Origin: Alphaproteobacteria bacterium
Lineage (GTDB): Bacteria > Pseudomonadota > Alphaproteobacteria > Geminicoccales > Geminicoccaceae
Direction: 5' to 3'
Assembly (NCBI GenBank): GCA_026982705.1
Contig: JALSGP010000004.1
Coordinates: 1-33,206 of the forward strand
DNA length: 33,206 nt
How positions within the stretch are numbered: the first letter of the stretch is position 1; each line of letters opens with the position of its first letter. Position numbers and translations under genes: made by a program. The notes beneath the pieces are model-generated. The model saw only the letters and a program-made list of their open reading frames with translations, was not told the DNA's origin and did no database searches. Positions 15,309 through 23,123 of this stretch are shown in pieces.

Positions 15309-15500
15309 GGATCCGCCGCTCCCGCGTCGTTGCGCTCCCGCCGCGGCCAACTTAGGCCCCGCCGCCGGCAGCGGCAACGGCCGCGGCGGCCGTGAAAAAA
15401 GCGGCCGGGCGAACCCGGCCGAGTCCTCGTCAGGGGAGGCTGTGGAGTGCACCCCGGCGCCCGACCCGCCGGGGGCACCGGCAGAGGTAGGACCTCGCCC
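15309..15500 (-). promoter_or_regulatory. structured proS leader, possible attenuator or small RNA
   Basis: Reading on the minus strand toward proS, the region holds a GAGGT/ACCTC hairpin (15484-15496). Next is a 12-bp stem with one bulge (15447-15459 with 15467-15478, 7-nt loop), then an intrinsic terminator (15395-15421). A 7-bp ACGGCCG/CGGCCGT hairpin (15377-15393) follows. The repeated CGGCCG blocks could pair in alternative ways, as in attenuation. Alternatively the segment upstream of the terminator is a short independent RNA and proS has its own promoter (TTGCCG, 17 bp, TAAGTT near 15380-15352, weak). I do not recognise a known RNA family. Confidence 0.4.
15395..15421 (-). terminator. 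canonical intrinsic terminator upstream of proS
   Basis: On the minus strand CGGCCGGG pairs perfectly with CCCGGCCG around a TTCG tetraloop, followed after one C by six T. It is the only stem in the window with a proper U-tract. It points toward proS and ends 86 nt before its start, with no minus-strand gene upstream (the next gene, at 15580, is on the plus strand). It must therefore act on a leader or small RNA. Confidence 0.8.
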
Positions 15501-15579
15501 GCGGGATCTCAACGGTGGCATGGGGACGCCCCGCGCCGCCCTTCGCTCCCGCGCCGCCGCGGACCATATGGAGCGGACC

Positions 15580-16653
15580 ATGACCCGGGAGACCGCCCTC
15601 CACCTCACCACCCATCCCGGCCTCGAGGACGTGGTGGTGGCCGAGTTCCGCGAGCGCGCGCGGGCGGCGGGGCTGTCCGGAGCGGCGGTGCGGGCCGCGC
15701 CGTCCGGCTTCCGCGGCCGCGTCGAGGTGGCGGCCCCGTGGCCGGAGCGGGAGCTCGTGGCCCTCGTCCGCCGTCTCCGGTCCATCCATCACGTCCTGCG
15801 GCCGGTGCTGCAGCTGGAGGTGGCACCGGGGGAGGAGCTCGCGGCGCTGGATGCGGCCCTGCGACGGGCGGAGATCCCGGGGTTGGGGCCCGCCACCTCC
15901 TTCCGCATCACGCCCACCCGTCACGGCCACCACGACTTCACCAGCATGGATCTGGCGCGGGTGGCGGGTGCGGCGGTGCAGGCCGCCACCGGCGCGCCGG
16001 TGGACCTCGAGGGCTTCGCGGTGGAGATCCGGGTGGACCTGGTGGAGCGGGATCTGGCGGTGGCCGTCCAGCTCACCCGCGAACCGCTCAGCCGCCGCTT
16101 CGAGAAGATCTACGGCCAGCGGGTCTCCCTCATGGCCGACATGGCCTATGCCATGCTGCGCCTCGCCGGCCGGCCGGAAGCCGGGGCGGCGCTGCTGGAT
16201 CCCTTCTGCGGCAGCGGCACCATCCTGCTGGAGGCGGGGGCGGTGTGGCCCGGGGTGCGGCGGGTGGGGAGCGATCGCGATCCCCGTGCCGTCGAGGGGA
16301 CGTGGCGCAATCTCGTCCACAACCGTCTGGAGGCGGGGGCCCGGGTGGTACGGGCCGATGCCCGGGCATTGCCGCGCGAGCTGGGCGAGCGCGACTTCGC
16401 CCGCATCGTCACCAATCCGCCCTTCGGCCGTCTGCTGGGCACGCGGCTGCGCTTCTTCGACTTCTACGCCCGCTTCCTCGACGCCGCGGCGGCGGTGCTG
16501 CGGCGGGACGGGCGCATGGTGCTGCTGGCCCAGCGGCGCGACGCCCTGCGGGCGGCGGTGGCGCGCCACGGCGGCTTCCGCATCGTCCACGCCCGGGTGG
16601 TGGACATGAGCCGGCTGTTCGTGGGCCTGTTCGTGCTGGCCCGGCGCGGGTGA
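15580..16653 (+). CDS. THUMP-domain class I RNA methyltransferase (RlmL/Trm14-like)
   Basis: Probably methylates guanine N2 in tRNA or 23S rRNA. The 357 aa product opens with a THUMP-type RNA-binding region (about residues 5-170), including [21 protein letters not shown] at its end. The Rossmann methyltransferase domain follows: SAM-binding [14 protein letters not shown] (207-220), the acidic strand [18 protein letters not shown], and catalytic NPPFG (279-283), typical of N2-guanine or N6-adenine enzymes. It lacks the second RlmK domain of E. coli RlmL. ATG codons occur at 15568 and 15580; the second was chosen because GGAG is well spaced only for it. It is divergent from proS and upstream of gluQ, making a translation/tRNA-modification neighbourhood. 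Confidence 0.88.
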   Translation: MTRETALHLTTHPGLEDVVVAEFRERARAAGLSGAAVRAAPSGFRGRVEVAAPWPERELVALVRRLRSIHHVLRPVLQLEVAPGEELAALDAALRRAEIPGLGPATSFRITPTRHGHHDFTSMDLARVAGAAVQAATGAPVDLEGFAVEIRVDLVERDLAVAVQLTREPLSRRFEKIYGQRVSLMADMAYAMLRLAGRPEAGAALLDPFCGSGTILLEAGAVWPGVRRVGSDRDPRAVEGTWRNLVHNRLEAGARVVRADARALPRELGERDFARIVTNPPFGRLLGTRLRFFDFYARFLDAAAAVLRRDGRMVLLAQRRDALRAAVARHGGFRIVHARVVDMSRLFVGLFVLARRG

Positions 16654-16673
16654 ACCGTGGGACGGACTTGCCG

Positions 16674-16788
16674 GTCGGCTACCGTGTGCGCATGATCGCG
16701 GGGGAACCCACCGCGGTCGGGTACCGCTTCCGGTGATCGACGAACCCCTCGTCCGCCTCCAGGGGGCCGATCGGGTACCGCTGCCGGG
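16674..16788 (+). repeat. three imperfect copies of a TCGGGTACCG-type repeat around the gluQ start
   Basis: GTCGGCTACCGTGTGCGC (from 16674), GTCGGGTACCGCTTCCGG (from 16716) and ATCGGGTACCGCTGCCGG (from 16770) share a TCGGsTACCG core and similar following bases. The first two are also followed by TGATCG. They flank the gluQ GTG start, one before it, one ending across it and one inside the gene. The middle part also encodes a 14-codon frame (16692-16736) whose stop overlaps the gluQ start (GTGA). Confidence 0.4.
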
Positions 16789-17665
16789 CCCCGGCGAGCC
16801 GCCCCACGTCACCCGCTTCGCGCCCAGCCCCACGGGCTATCTCCACATCGGCCACGCCTATTCCGCCCTCTTCGCCTTCGAAGCGGCCCGACGCAGCGGC
16901 GGCCGCTTCCTGCTGCGGATGGAGGACATCGACGGCCAGCGCTGCCGCCCCGAGTTCGTCCGCGGCATCGAGGAGGACCTGCGCTGGCTGGGACTCCACT
17001 GGGACGGGGCGGTCCGCCGCCAGAGCGCGCACTTCGACCTCTACCGGGCGGCCCTCGAGGAGCTGGACCGTCTCGGGGTGGTCTATCCCTGCTTCTGCAC
17101 CCGCCGCAGCATCCGTCTCGAGGTGGAACAGGCGGGGCGCGCCCCCCACCGCGGTCCCGCCGGCGAACTCCTCTATCCGGGCGTCTGCCGCGCCCTGCCG
17201 CGGGCCGAGGCGGAGCGGCGCATGGCCCGGGGCGAGCCCTTCGCCTGGCGTCTCGACGTGGCGCGGGCGCGGGCGCTGGTGGGCGAGCTCGTCTGGTTCG
17301 ACCATCGCGCCGGCGAGGTGCGGGCGCGGCCGGAGATCTTCGGCGACGTGGTGATCGCCCGCAAGGACGTGCCCGCCTCCTACCATCTGGCCGTGACCCT
17401 CGACGACCACATGCAGGGCATCACCCTGGTCACCCGCGGCGAGGATCTGTTCCCGGCCACCCACGTCCATCGCCTGCTGCAGGCGCTGCTGGGGCTGCGC
17501 ACGCCCCGCTACTACCACCACAATCTGGTGGCCGACAGTCACGGCCGGCGGATGGCCAAACGCAACCGGGCCGTGACCCTGCGCCATCTGCGCGGGCTCG
17601 GCCACACGCCGGAGGACGTGTGGCGGCTGCTCGGCCTGTCGGTGACGGCACCGGCCGCCTCGTGA
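16733..17665 (+). CDS. gluQ: glutamyl-Q tRNA(Asp) synthetase
   Basis: Truncated glutamyl-tRNA synthetase paralogue that attaches glutamate to queuosine-34 of tRNA-Asp. The 310 aa length fits, and the anticodon-binding half of GluRS is absent. Visible elements are VTRFAPSPTGYLHIGHA with HIGH at 38-41, the zinc ligands C120, C122, Y148 and C152 (PCFC, LYPGVC), LVTRGEDLF, and the KMSKS equivalent RRMAKRN (272-278). Only a GTG at 16733 is available as start; it lacks a ribosome site but forms a GTGA overlap with a 14-codon frame, and gives about 20 extra residues before the usual N-terminus. The stop overlaps the hydrolase start (GTGA). Confidence 0.95.
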   Translation: MIDEPLVRLQGADRVPLPGPGEPPHVTRFAPSPTGYLHIGHAYSALFAFEAARRSGGRFLLRMEDIDGQRCRPEFVRGIEEDLRWLGLHWDGAVRRQSAHFDLYRAALEELDRLGVVYPCFCTRRSIRLEVEQAGRAPHRGPAGELLYPGVCRALPRAEAERRMARGEPFAWRLDVARARALVGELVWFDHRAGEVRARPEIFGDVVIARKDVPASYHLAVTLDDHMQGITLVTRGEDLFPATHVHRLLQALLGLRTPRYYHHNLVADSHGRRMAKRNRAVTLRHLRGLGHTPEDVWRLLGLSVTAPAAS

Positions 17666-18813
17666 TCCGGATCGCGGCCGCCCTGCTGTGGGTGGTGGTG
17701 CTGACCGGCTGTGCCGTGGACCGACGGTGGCCGCCGCCGGGACCGCCGCCTCCGCCCGCCGTCTGGGCACCGGCGGGCACACCGCGCGCGGTGGTGCTGG
17801 CGCTCCACGGTCTCAACGACCGCAGCGCCGCCTTCGCCCGCTTCGGACGCTGGGCCCGCACCCGCGGTCTGATGGTGGTGGCCCACGACCAGCGGGGCTT
17901 CGGCGGCTGGCCCGACCGTGGCCGCTGGCCCGGCGGCGACGTGCTGGTGGCCGATCTCGCCCGCCGGGTGCGGACCCTCGCCGCCGGGCGGCCGGAGGTG
18001 CCGGTGATCGTGCTGGGCCACAGCATGGGCGCGGCGGTGGCGACGGTGGCGCTGACGGAACCACCGGGACTGCCGGTGCGCGGACTGATCCTGGCGGCGC
18101 CGGCGGTCTGGGGCGGGGAACGCTTTCCCCTGCTCTGGCGCCTGCTGCTGGATCTCTTCGCGGCGCTGCTGCCGGATCTGGAGGTGAGCGGGCGCGGTCT
18201 CGGCCGGCGCGCCAGCGACGACGACGCGGTGCTGCGGGAGCTGGCCCGGGATCCTCGCTTCCTGAAGACCACGCGCCTCGCCACCCTCGCGGGCGTGGTG
18301 CGGCTGATGGATCGAGCGTGGGCGGCGGCGCCGCGGTTGCGGGTGCGGACGCTGGTGCTGGTGGGTGCGCGCGACGAGATCGTGCCGCCTGAGGTCCAGG
18401 TCGCCTTCGCGCGCCGGCTCGCGGCGAAGGACTGTACACTGGTGGTGTATCCCGCCGGTTGGCACCTGCTGCTGCGCGATCTCCAGCGCCGGCGGGTCTA
18501 TCGCGACATCCTCGCCTGGGTGGAGGGGAGACCGCTGCCCTCCGGGCTGGGCGGGCCCTGCCGTGGCGACGGTCTCAGGCCCCGAGACCCAGCCGTCGGC
18601 GCAAGTCGCTCTCGCCGGCGGGGCCGAACAGCCAGTCGAGGATCACCTCGTGGACGGCGCGCCGGATCTCCTCCGGATAGCGGTCGAGCTGGCGCATGGC
18701 CTCCGCCACCAGATCGGCGTCGCGGCGTTCCAGCGCCCGGTCGAAGCGGGCGGCCAGCAGGCTGTCGCGGCCGAGGGCCGCGCGAAGCCGCGCGCGGAGC
18801 GCGTCGAGGCTGA
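17662..18813 (+). CDS. lipoprotein alpha/beta hydrolase (monoacylglycerol lipase-like)
   Basis: Membrane-anchored serine hydrolase of the lysophospholipase/monoglyceride lipase group. A short signal ending in lipobox LTGC (Cys17) and a Pro-rich linker precede the hydrolase fold. Conserved features are LALHGLNDRS, HDQRGFGGW, nucleophile Ser121 in GHSMGAA, acid Asp238 in GARDEIV and base His268 in PAGWHLLL, all in order. The family should end near residue 295. Instead the frame runs on to 383 aa through low-complexity Arg/Gly/Pro sequence that is antisense to the small gene at 18575-18832, so the last 85 or so codons are probably a read-on tail rather than a domain. Start coupled to gluQ by GTGA. 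Confidence 0.88.
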   Translation: MIRIAAALLWVVVLTGCAVDRRWPPPGPPPPPAVWAPAGTPRAVVLALHGLNDRSAAFARFGRWARTRGLMVVAHDQRGFGGWPDRGRWPGGDVLVADLARRVRTLAAGRPEVPVIVLGHSMGAAVATVALTEPPGLPVRGLILAAPAVWGGERFPLLWRLLLDLFAALLPDLEVSGRGLGRRASDDDAVLRELARDPRFLKTTRLATLAGVVRLMDRAWAAAPRLRVRTLVLVGARDEIVPPEVQVAFARRLAAKDCTLVVYPAGWHLLLRDLQRRRVYRDILAWVEGRPLPSGLGGPCRGDGLRPRDPAVGASRSRRRGRTASRGSPRGRRAGSPPDSGRAGAWPPPPDRRRGVPAPGRSGRPAGCRGRGPREAARGARRG

Positions 18814-18832
18814 CGATCCGGTGTTCGGTCAT
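18575..18832 (-). CDS. hypothetical helical protein, 85 aa
   Basis: I do not recognise this family. The 85 aa product starts MTEHRIVSLDALRARLRAALGRDSL and is predicted by eye to be three or four amphipathic helices rich in Arg, Leu, Asp and Glu, with a DRYPEEIRRAVHEVILDWLFG stretch that looks conserved in character. There are no Cys, signal or membrane segments. Its residue composition is natural, whereas the opposite strand frame (the hydrolase tail) is low-complexity, so this is more likely the constrained reading of the overlap. It is cytoplasmic and possibly a small adaptor; no neighbour suggests a role. Confidence 0.65.
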   Translation of the reverse strand: MTEHRIVSLDALRARLRAALGRDSLLAARFDRALERRDADLVAEAMRQLDRYPEEIRRAVHEVILDWLFGPAGESDLRRRLGLGA

Positions 18833-18920
18833 GGGCGGGTCTCCCGTGCGGCTTCGAGGACGCGTGGATTTTGCGCGAATTTTCGAGGTTTTGCCAGAAC
18901 CGGCGGGACGGCGGCCGCCC

Positions 18921-18949
18921 TTGCGCGCGACACCCGGATGCGCTTTAAC
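18921..18949 (+). promoter_or_regulatory. candidate promoter for mlaA
   Basis: TTGCGC (18921-18926) and TTTAAC (18944-18949) are separated by exactly 17 bp and each match their consensus at four positions, 75 nt before the mlaA start. The -10 overlaps TTAACC (18945-18950), a half-site type associated with CtrA in alphaproteobacteria. Three phased T-tracts (18869, 18880, 18889) lie just upstream. Confidence 0.4.
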
Positions 18950-19023
18950 CACGAAGGAACGTCGTCGCGGGCGCGGGCCCGCGGATGTGGAGGCGTCGGC
19001 CTCCGTTCCCCGCCGCCGGCCGG

Positions 19024-19791
19024 ATGTCGCGCACCATGGCACCGAACCCACGGACGCGGGCCGCTCTGGCCCTCCTCGCCGCCCTGCCGCTCATGCTGCG
19101 CGTCGCGCCGGCCGCCGCCGAGCCGGTGGACGATCCGCTGGAGCCGCTCAACCGTGCCGTCTTCGCCCTCAATCGCGTGATGGACGGCACCGTTCTGGAA
19201 CCCCTGGCCGAATTCTACGACTATGCGGTGCCGGACTACGGCAAGCGGCGGGTGGCGGATTTCCTCGCCAATCTGCGCGCACCCGTGGTGTTCGTGAACG
19301 ATCTGCTGCAGGGCGAGCGCGAGCGCGCCGGCGTCGCGCTCGGCCGCTTCCTGGTCAACTCCACCCTCGGCCTCTTCGGTCTCTTCGACATCGCCGCCCG
19401 CCTGGGGCTGCCGCCCCACGAGGAGGACTTCGGCCAGACGCTGGCGGTGTGGGGAGTGGAAGAGGGGCCCTATCTGGTGCTGCCGGTGCTGGGCCCCTCC
19501 AATCCCCGCGATCTCGTGGGTCTGCTGATGGACGGCTTCGTCTTCGATCCCGCCGCCTGGGTGGCGCCGGGCCGCTTCCGTCTCGGCCGGGCCGCCGCCG
19601 CCGCGGTGGTGCGGCGGGCCGAGCTGGACCCCTTCCTGGACGAACTCCGCGCCCGCAGTCTCGACGAATACGCCGCCCTGCGCTCGGCCTACCGTCAGCG
19701 GCGGGCGGCGGCCATCCGCAACGGCCGCGTGGCCGTGGACGAATCCCTCTACGAACTCCCGCTCGAGGACCCGGGGGAGGAGACGCCGTGA
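19024..19791 (+). CDS. mlaA: MlaA/VacJ-type outer-membrane lipid asymmetry protein
   Basis: Removes phospholipids from the outer leaflet of the outer membrane for retrograde transport. The 255 aa product has a signal peptide (hydrophobic ALALLAALPLML, cleavage near AAAE) then the family core: DDPLEPLNRAVFALNRVMDGTVLEPLAEFYDYAVPDYGKRRVADFLANL, FLVNSTLGLFGLFDIA, HEEDFGQTLAVWGVEEGPYLVLPVLGPSNPRD and a LYELPLED end. No lipobox Cys is seen, unlike E. coli MlaA, so it may be soluble or anchored otherwise. ATGs at 18985, 19024 and 19036 are possible; 19024 and 19036 both give a sensible signal. The stop overlaps mlaC (GTGA). Confidence 0.93.
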   Translation: MSRTMAPNPRTRAALALLAALPLMLRVAPAAAEPVDDPLEPLNRAVFALNRVMDGTVLEPLAEFYDYAVPDYGKRRVADFLANLRAPVVFVNDLLQGERERAGVALGRFLVNSTLGLFGLFDIAARLGLPPHEEDFGQTLAVWGVEEGPYLVLPVLGPSNPRDLVGLLMDGFVFDPAAWVAPGRFRLGRAAAAAVVRRAELDPFLDELRARSLDEYAALRSAYRQRRAAAIRNGRVAVDESLYELPLEDPGEETP

Positions 19792-20429
19792 GCGCGCCGG
19801 GGTGCTGGACGCGGCGGGCGGTCCTGGGGCTCCTGCCGATCGCGGCGGTGGCGACGGCTGCCCCGGCCCCCGCGCCCGAGGCGGCGGCCGCCTTCGTCCG
19901 CCGTCTCGGCGAGCGGGCCTTCGCGGTGTTGCGCCGGCGCGATCTCGACCGCGCCGGCAAGCTGCGGGCTCTGGAGGTGCTGGTGGAGGAGGCGACGGAT
20001 CTGGAACTGTTGGCCCGGCTGGTGCTGGGCCGCTATTGGCGGCGGGCGACGCCGGCCCAGCGCGCACGCTTCGTCGATCTCTTCCGCCGCCTCCTGCGCA
20101 AGAGCCTGGCCGAGCGGCTCGACGACTACGGCGGTCAGACCCTCGAGGTGGTGGGCGCGGAGCCGGTCGGGCGTGCCGACGTGCTCGTCCACACGCGCGT
20201 GCGCGGCCCCGGAACCGGCAAGGCGCTGGCGGTGGACTGGCGGGTGCGGCGGCGGAACGGACGCTTCGTCGTCATCGACGTGATCGCCGAGGGGGTGAGC
20301 CTGCTGATCACCCAGCGCTCACAGGTGGCCGAGGTGATCGGCCGCGAGGGCATCGACGGACTGCTGCGGGTGCTGGAGGAGCGGCTGCGCCGGCCCGGCG
20401 GGCCCACTCCCTCACCCCGCCCGTCGTAG
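19788..20429 (+). CDS. mlaC: MlaC/Ttg2D-family periplasmic phospholipid carrier
   Basis: Periplasmic lipid shuttle between MlaA and the inner-membrane MlaFEDB transporter. The 213 aa product has a TRRAVLGLLPIAAVATAAPA signal with a twin-arginine-like start, then the family pattern: FVRRLGERAFAVLR, LLARLVLGRYWRRATPAQRARFVDLFRRLLRKS, a VHTRVRG strand, VDWRVRRRNGRFVVIDVIAEGVSLLITQRSQ and a final VIGREGIDGLLRVLEE helix. Those last blocks (W-x-v, IDVIAEGVS) are diagnostic. The GTG start overlaps the mlaA stop. The MlaFED genes are not here. The 3' end overlaps the convergent symporter-kinase gene by 18 bp. Confidence 0.92.
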   Translation: MSAPGCWTRRAVLGLLPIAAVATAAPAPAPEAAAAFVRRLGERAFAVLRRRDLDRAGKLRALEVLVEEATDLELLARLVLGRYWRRATPAQRARFVDLFRRLLRKSLAERLDDYGGQTLEVVGAEPVGRADVLVHTRVRGPGTGKALAVDWRVRRRNGRFVVIDVIAEGVSLLITQRSQVAEVIGREGIDGLLRVLEERLRRPGGPTPSPRPS

Positions 20430-23123
20430 CGTCTCCGCCGCCGGCAGGGTGAAACAGAAGGCGGCGCCGCCCAGGCGCGAGTCCTCGCACCAGATGCGGC
20501 CGTCGAAGCGGCGCAGGATCTCGCGACAGACGGCGAGCCCGAGGCCGCTTCCCCGCGGCTTGTCGTGGAGGGCGCGGGCGCCCTGCCGGAACTTCTCGAA
20601 GACGGCGTCGCGCAGCTCCGGCGGCACGCCCGGGCCGTTGTCCTCGATGCGCACCAGATACTGGGCCCCGAGCGAGCGCAGCTCCAGATGCAGCCGTCCG
20701 CCCGCGGGCGGCGCGAACTTGGCGGCGTTGGAGAGGAGGTTGAAGAGGACCTGCAGGATGCGGTCGCGGTCGCACACCAGCGGAGCCCGTGCGAGGGCGA
20801 AGTCGGTGGTGACCTCCACCCCCCGTCCGCGCAGCAGTCCGCCGGCCCGCACCAGCGCCGTCTCCACGATCTCGCGGAGATCGTGCAGGCCCACCTCCCA
20901 CTCCATGCGACCCGCCTCCAGCCGCGAGAGATCCAGCACGTCGTCCACCAGCCGTCCCAGCCGCTCCACCTCCTCGGCGACGATGGCGAGGAAGCGCTGC
21001 CGTTCGGCCGGGGCGAGATCCGGATGGTCCCGGAGGATCTCCACGAAGGAGCGGATGGAGGTGAGGGGGGTCCGCAGCTCGTGGCTCACCGTGGCGATGA
21101 ACTCGTCCTTGAGGGCATCGAGTTGGCGCAGGCGCGCGTTGGCGGCGCGCAGCTCGGCGGCGAGGCGCTCGAGCTCGCGCGACTTCTGCTCCAGCCGCTG
21201 GCTGTACTCGATGGCCTGACTGGTCTCGTCCAGCAGCTCCAGCAGCGATTCCGGCCCCGGCACCTCGCCGCGGACCACCGACCCCACCACCAGCCGCGCC
21301 GAAGTGGCCCCCACCGCCCGTGCCAGCTCCCGCTCGGCGCTCTGGACCAGCTCCGCGTCCACCCGATCGGAAGGAAGGAGCTCGCGGCCGCGCCGCCGGC
21401 CCTCGCGCCGGAAGAAGGCGGCGGTACGGCCGGGACCGAGGAAGCGGGCCAGCAGTTCCTGCAGCGCCGCCACCCGCGCCTCGCCCCGCCAGGGCCGCAC
21501 CGAGCGGGCGCCGTAGTGGACGTCCACGAAGAAGAGGGCCTGCACCCGCTGCAGCGGATCGGCCTCGGTGGTGAGGGAGATCACCAGCAGCGCCACCACG
21601 TTGGCGCCCAGCGACCACAGCACGGCGTGGGTGACGGGATCGAGTCCCTCGAGCCCGAAGAGGGCCTGCGGTCGCAGCAGGTCCCAGCCGAAGGGGCCGC
21701 CCTCGAGCAGGCTCCGGTCCAGCAGTCCCGCCTCGGCGGCCATGGGCACCACCAGCGTGTAGGTCCACAGCAGCATGCCCACGCCGAGGCCGGCGACGGC
21801 ACCGGCGAGATTGGCCCTTCGCCAGTAGAGGCCGAAGAGCAGCGCCGGCGCCACCTGGGAGACGGCCACGAAGGAGACGAGGCCCAGCCGCACCAGCGGC
21901 AGGTCGGGCGGCGCCAGCCGGAAGACGCCGTAGCCCGCCAGCATCAGCAGGACGATGGCGGTGCGGCGGATGCCCAGCACCAGACCGGGGACTTCGGGGC
22001 GCCGCTCGAGCCCCAGGCGCGGGATGCGCAGCAGCGCCGGCATCACCAGATCGTTGGAGATCATGGTGGCCACCGCGACCGTCGCGACGATGACCATGGC
22101 GGTGGCGGCCGAGAGACCGCCGATGAAGGCGAGAAAGGCGAAGAAGCGGGCATCGGCGGCGAGCGGCAGCTCCAGCATCAGCATGTCGCCGCCGCGCCCC
22201 GCGAGTCGCCCCACCAGCGCCACCGGCAGCACGAACAGATTGATGGCCAGCAGATAGAGGGGGAACAGCCAGCTGGCGGTGCGCAGGTGATCGATCTCCA
22301 GATTCTCGATCACCGCCACCTGGAACATGCGCGGCAGCACGATGAAGGCGAGTGCCGCGAGCAGCGTGTAGCCGAACCAGTCGGTGTAGGTGAAGCCGGT
22401 GGCGGCGAAGCCCAGCAGCTCCTCGAGTCCCGCCGCCACCACCCGGCGGTGCAGTTCGCCGAAGCCCCCCACGAGGCCGTAGACCACGAACAGACCCACG
22501 GCGAGAAAGGCGGCGAGCTTGACCAGGCTCTCGAAGGCGACGGCGAAGACCATCCCCTCGTGATGCTCGGTGGCGTCGATCCGGCGGGTGCCGAAGAGGA
22601 TGGCGAAGAGCGCGAGGAGAATGGCCACGAGGAGGGCGGTGTCGGCGCCGAAGCCGTGCAGCGCGCGGGCCATCTCGTCACCCAGCATGGCCTCGAGGCT
22701 GGCCGCCACCGCCTTGAGCTGGAGCGCCACATAGGGGGTGGTCCCGGCGACCATCACCAGGGTGACGAAGCCGCCGAGGAGGCCGCTCTTGCCGTAGCGG
22801 GCGGCGACGAAGTCGGCGATGGAGGTGAGGCCGTAGGCCTTGCTCACCCGCAGCAGCTTGAGGTGGAGCAGCGGGAAGAGGAAGGCCACCACCGTGGGCC
22901 CGAGATAGATGGGCAGGAAGGCGACGCCGCGTTCGGCGGCGAGGCCGACGCTGCCGTAGAAGGTCCAGGCGGTGCAGTAGACCCCGAGGGAGAGGGTGTA
23001 GACGACGGGGTGGGCCACGAGGCGCCGGCCCGCCGCCGCCCGTCGGTCGGCGTAGAGGGCCAGCAGGAACAGCAGCGCCAGATAGGCGAGGGCGGTCAGG
23101 AAGGCGATGCCGGTGAGGTTCAC
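20412..23123 (-). CDS. sodium/solute symporter-type sensor histidine kinase (CbrA/CrbS-like)
   Basis: Nutrient-sensing transporter-kinase fusion of 903 aa. About 13 hydrophobic helices of an SSS (PutP) transporter occupy residues 1-510 (for example LVAHPVVYTLSLGVYCTAWTFYGSVGLAA and SKAYGLTSIADFVAARYGKS). A STAC-type linker (about 550-625, ELLARFLGPGRTAAFF to ARLVVGSVVRGEV), a coiled coil, DHp (TVSHELRTPLTSI, His681) and a complete ATPase (NLLSNAAKF, EDNGPGVP, GSGLGLAV) follow. No PAS domain and no C-terminal receiver are present. CbrA and CrbS control carbon or acetate use in gammaproteobacteria, so a similar input is likely, ligand unknown. It starts in an ATGA overlap with a small membrane protein gene. 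No DNA-binding partner is adjacent. Confidence 0.93.
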   Translation of the reverse strand: MNLTGIAFLTALAYLALLFLLALYADRRAAAGRRLVAHPVVYTLSLGVYCTAWTFYGSVGLAAERGVAFLPIYLGPTVVAFLFPLLHLKLLRVSKAYGLTSIADFVAARYGKSGLLGGFVTLVMVAGTTPYVALQLKAVAASLEAMLGDEMARALHGFGADTALLVAILLALFAILFGTRRIDATEHHEGMVFAVAFESLVKLAAFLAVGLFVVYGLVGGFGELHRRVVAAGLEELLGFAATGFTYTDWFGYTLLAALAFIVLPRMFQVAVIENLEIDHLRTASWLFPLYLLAINLFVLPVALVGRLAGRGGDMLMLELPLAADARFFAFLAFIGGLSAATAMVIVATVAVATMISNDLVMPALLRIPRLGLERRPEVPGLVLGIRRTAIVLLMLAGYGVFRLAPPDLPLVRLGLVSFVAVSQVAPALLFGLYWRRANLAGAVAGLGVGMLLWTYTLVVPMAAEAGLLDRSLLEGGPFGWDLLRPQALFGLEGLDPVTHAVLWSLGANVVALLVISLTTEADPLQRVQALFFVDVHYGARSVRPWRGEARVAALQELLARFLGPGRTAAFFRREGRRRGRELLPSDRVDAELVQSAERELARAVGATSARLVVGSVVRGEVPGPESLLELLDETSQAIEYSQRLEQKSRELERLAAELRAANARLRQLDALKDEFIATVSHELRTPLTSIRSFVEILRDHPDLAPAERQRFLAIVAEEVERLGRLVDDVLDLSRLEAGRMEWEVGLHDLREIVETALVRAGGLLRGRGVEVTTDFALARAPLVCDRDRILQVLFNLLSNAAKFAPPAGGRLHLELRSLGAQYLVRIEDNGPGVPPELRDAVFEKFRQGARALHDKPRGSGLGLAVCREILRRFDGRIWCEDSRLGGAAFCFTLPAAETLRRAG

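Noticed and set aside
12765-15395. An 876-codon open frame opposite lolC and proS
   Set aside because: Antisense to two conserved genes, His/Gly/Asp-rich, no family features.
15395-15550. The RNA-like segment upstream of proS as 6S RNA or SRP RNA
   Set aside because: No GGAAGCAGCC-type SRP loop and no large central bubble of 6S RNA could be found; the segment is too short for either with confidence.
20412-20429. 18-bp mlaC/symporter-kinase convergent overlap as a regulatory feature
   Set aside because: Short tail overlaps are common in this compact genome and the sequence has no structure of note.
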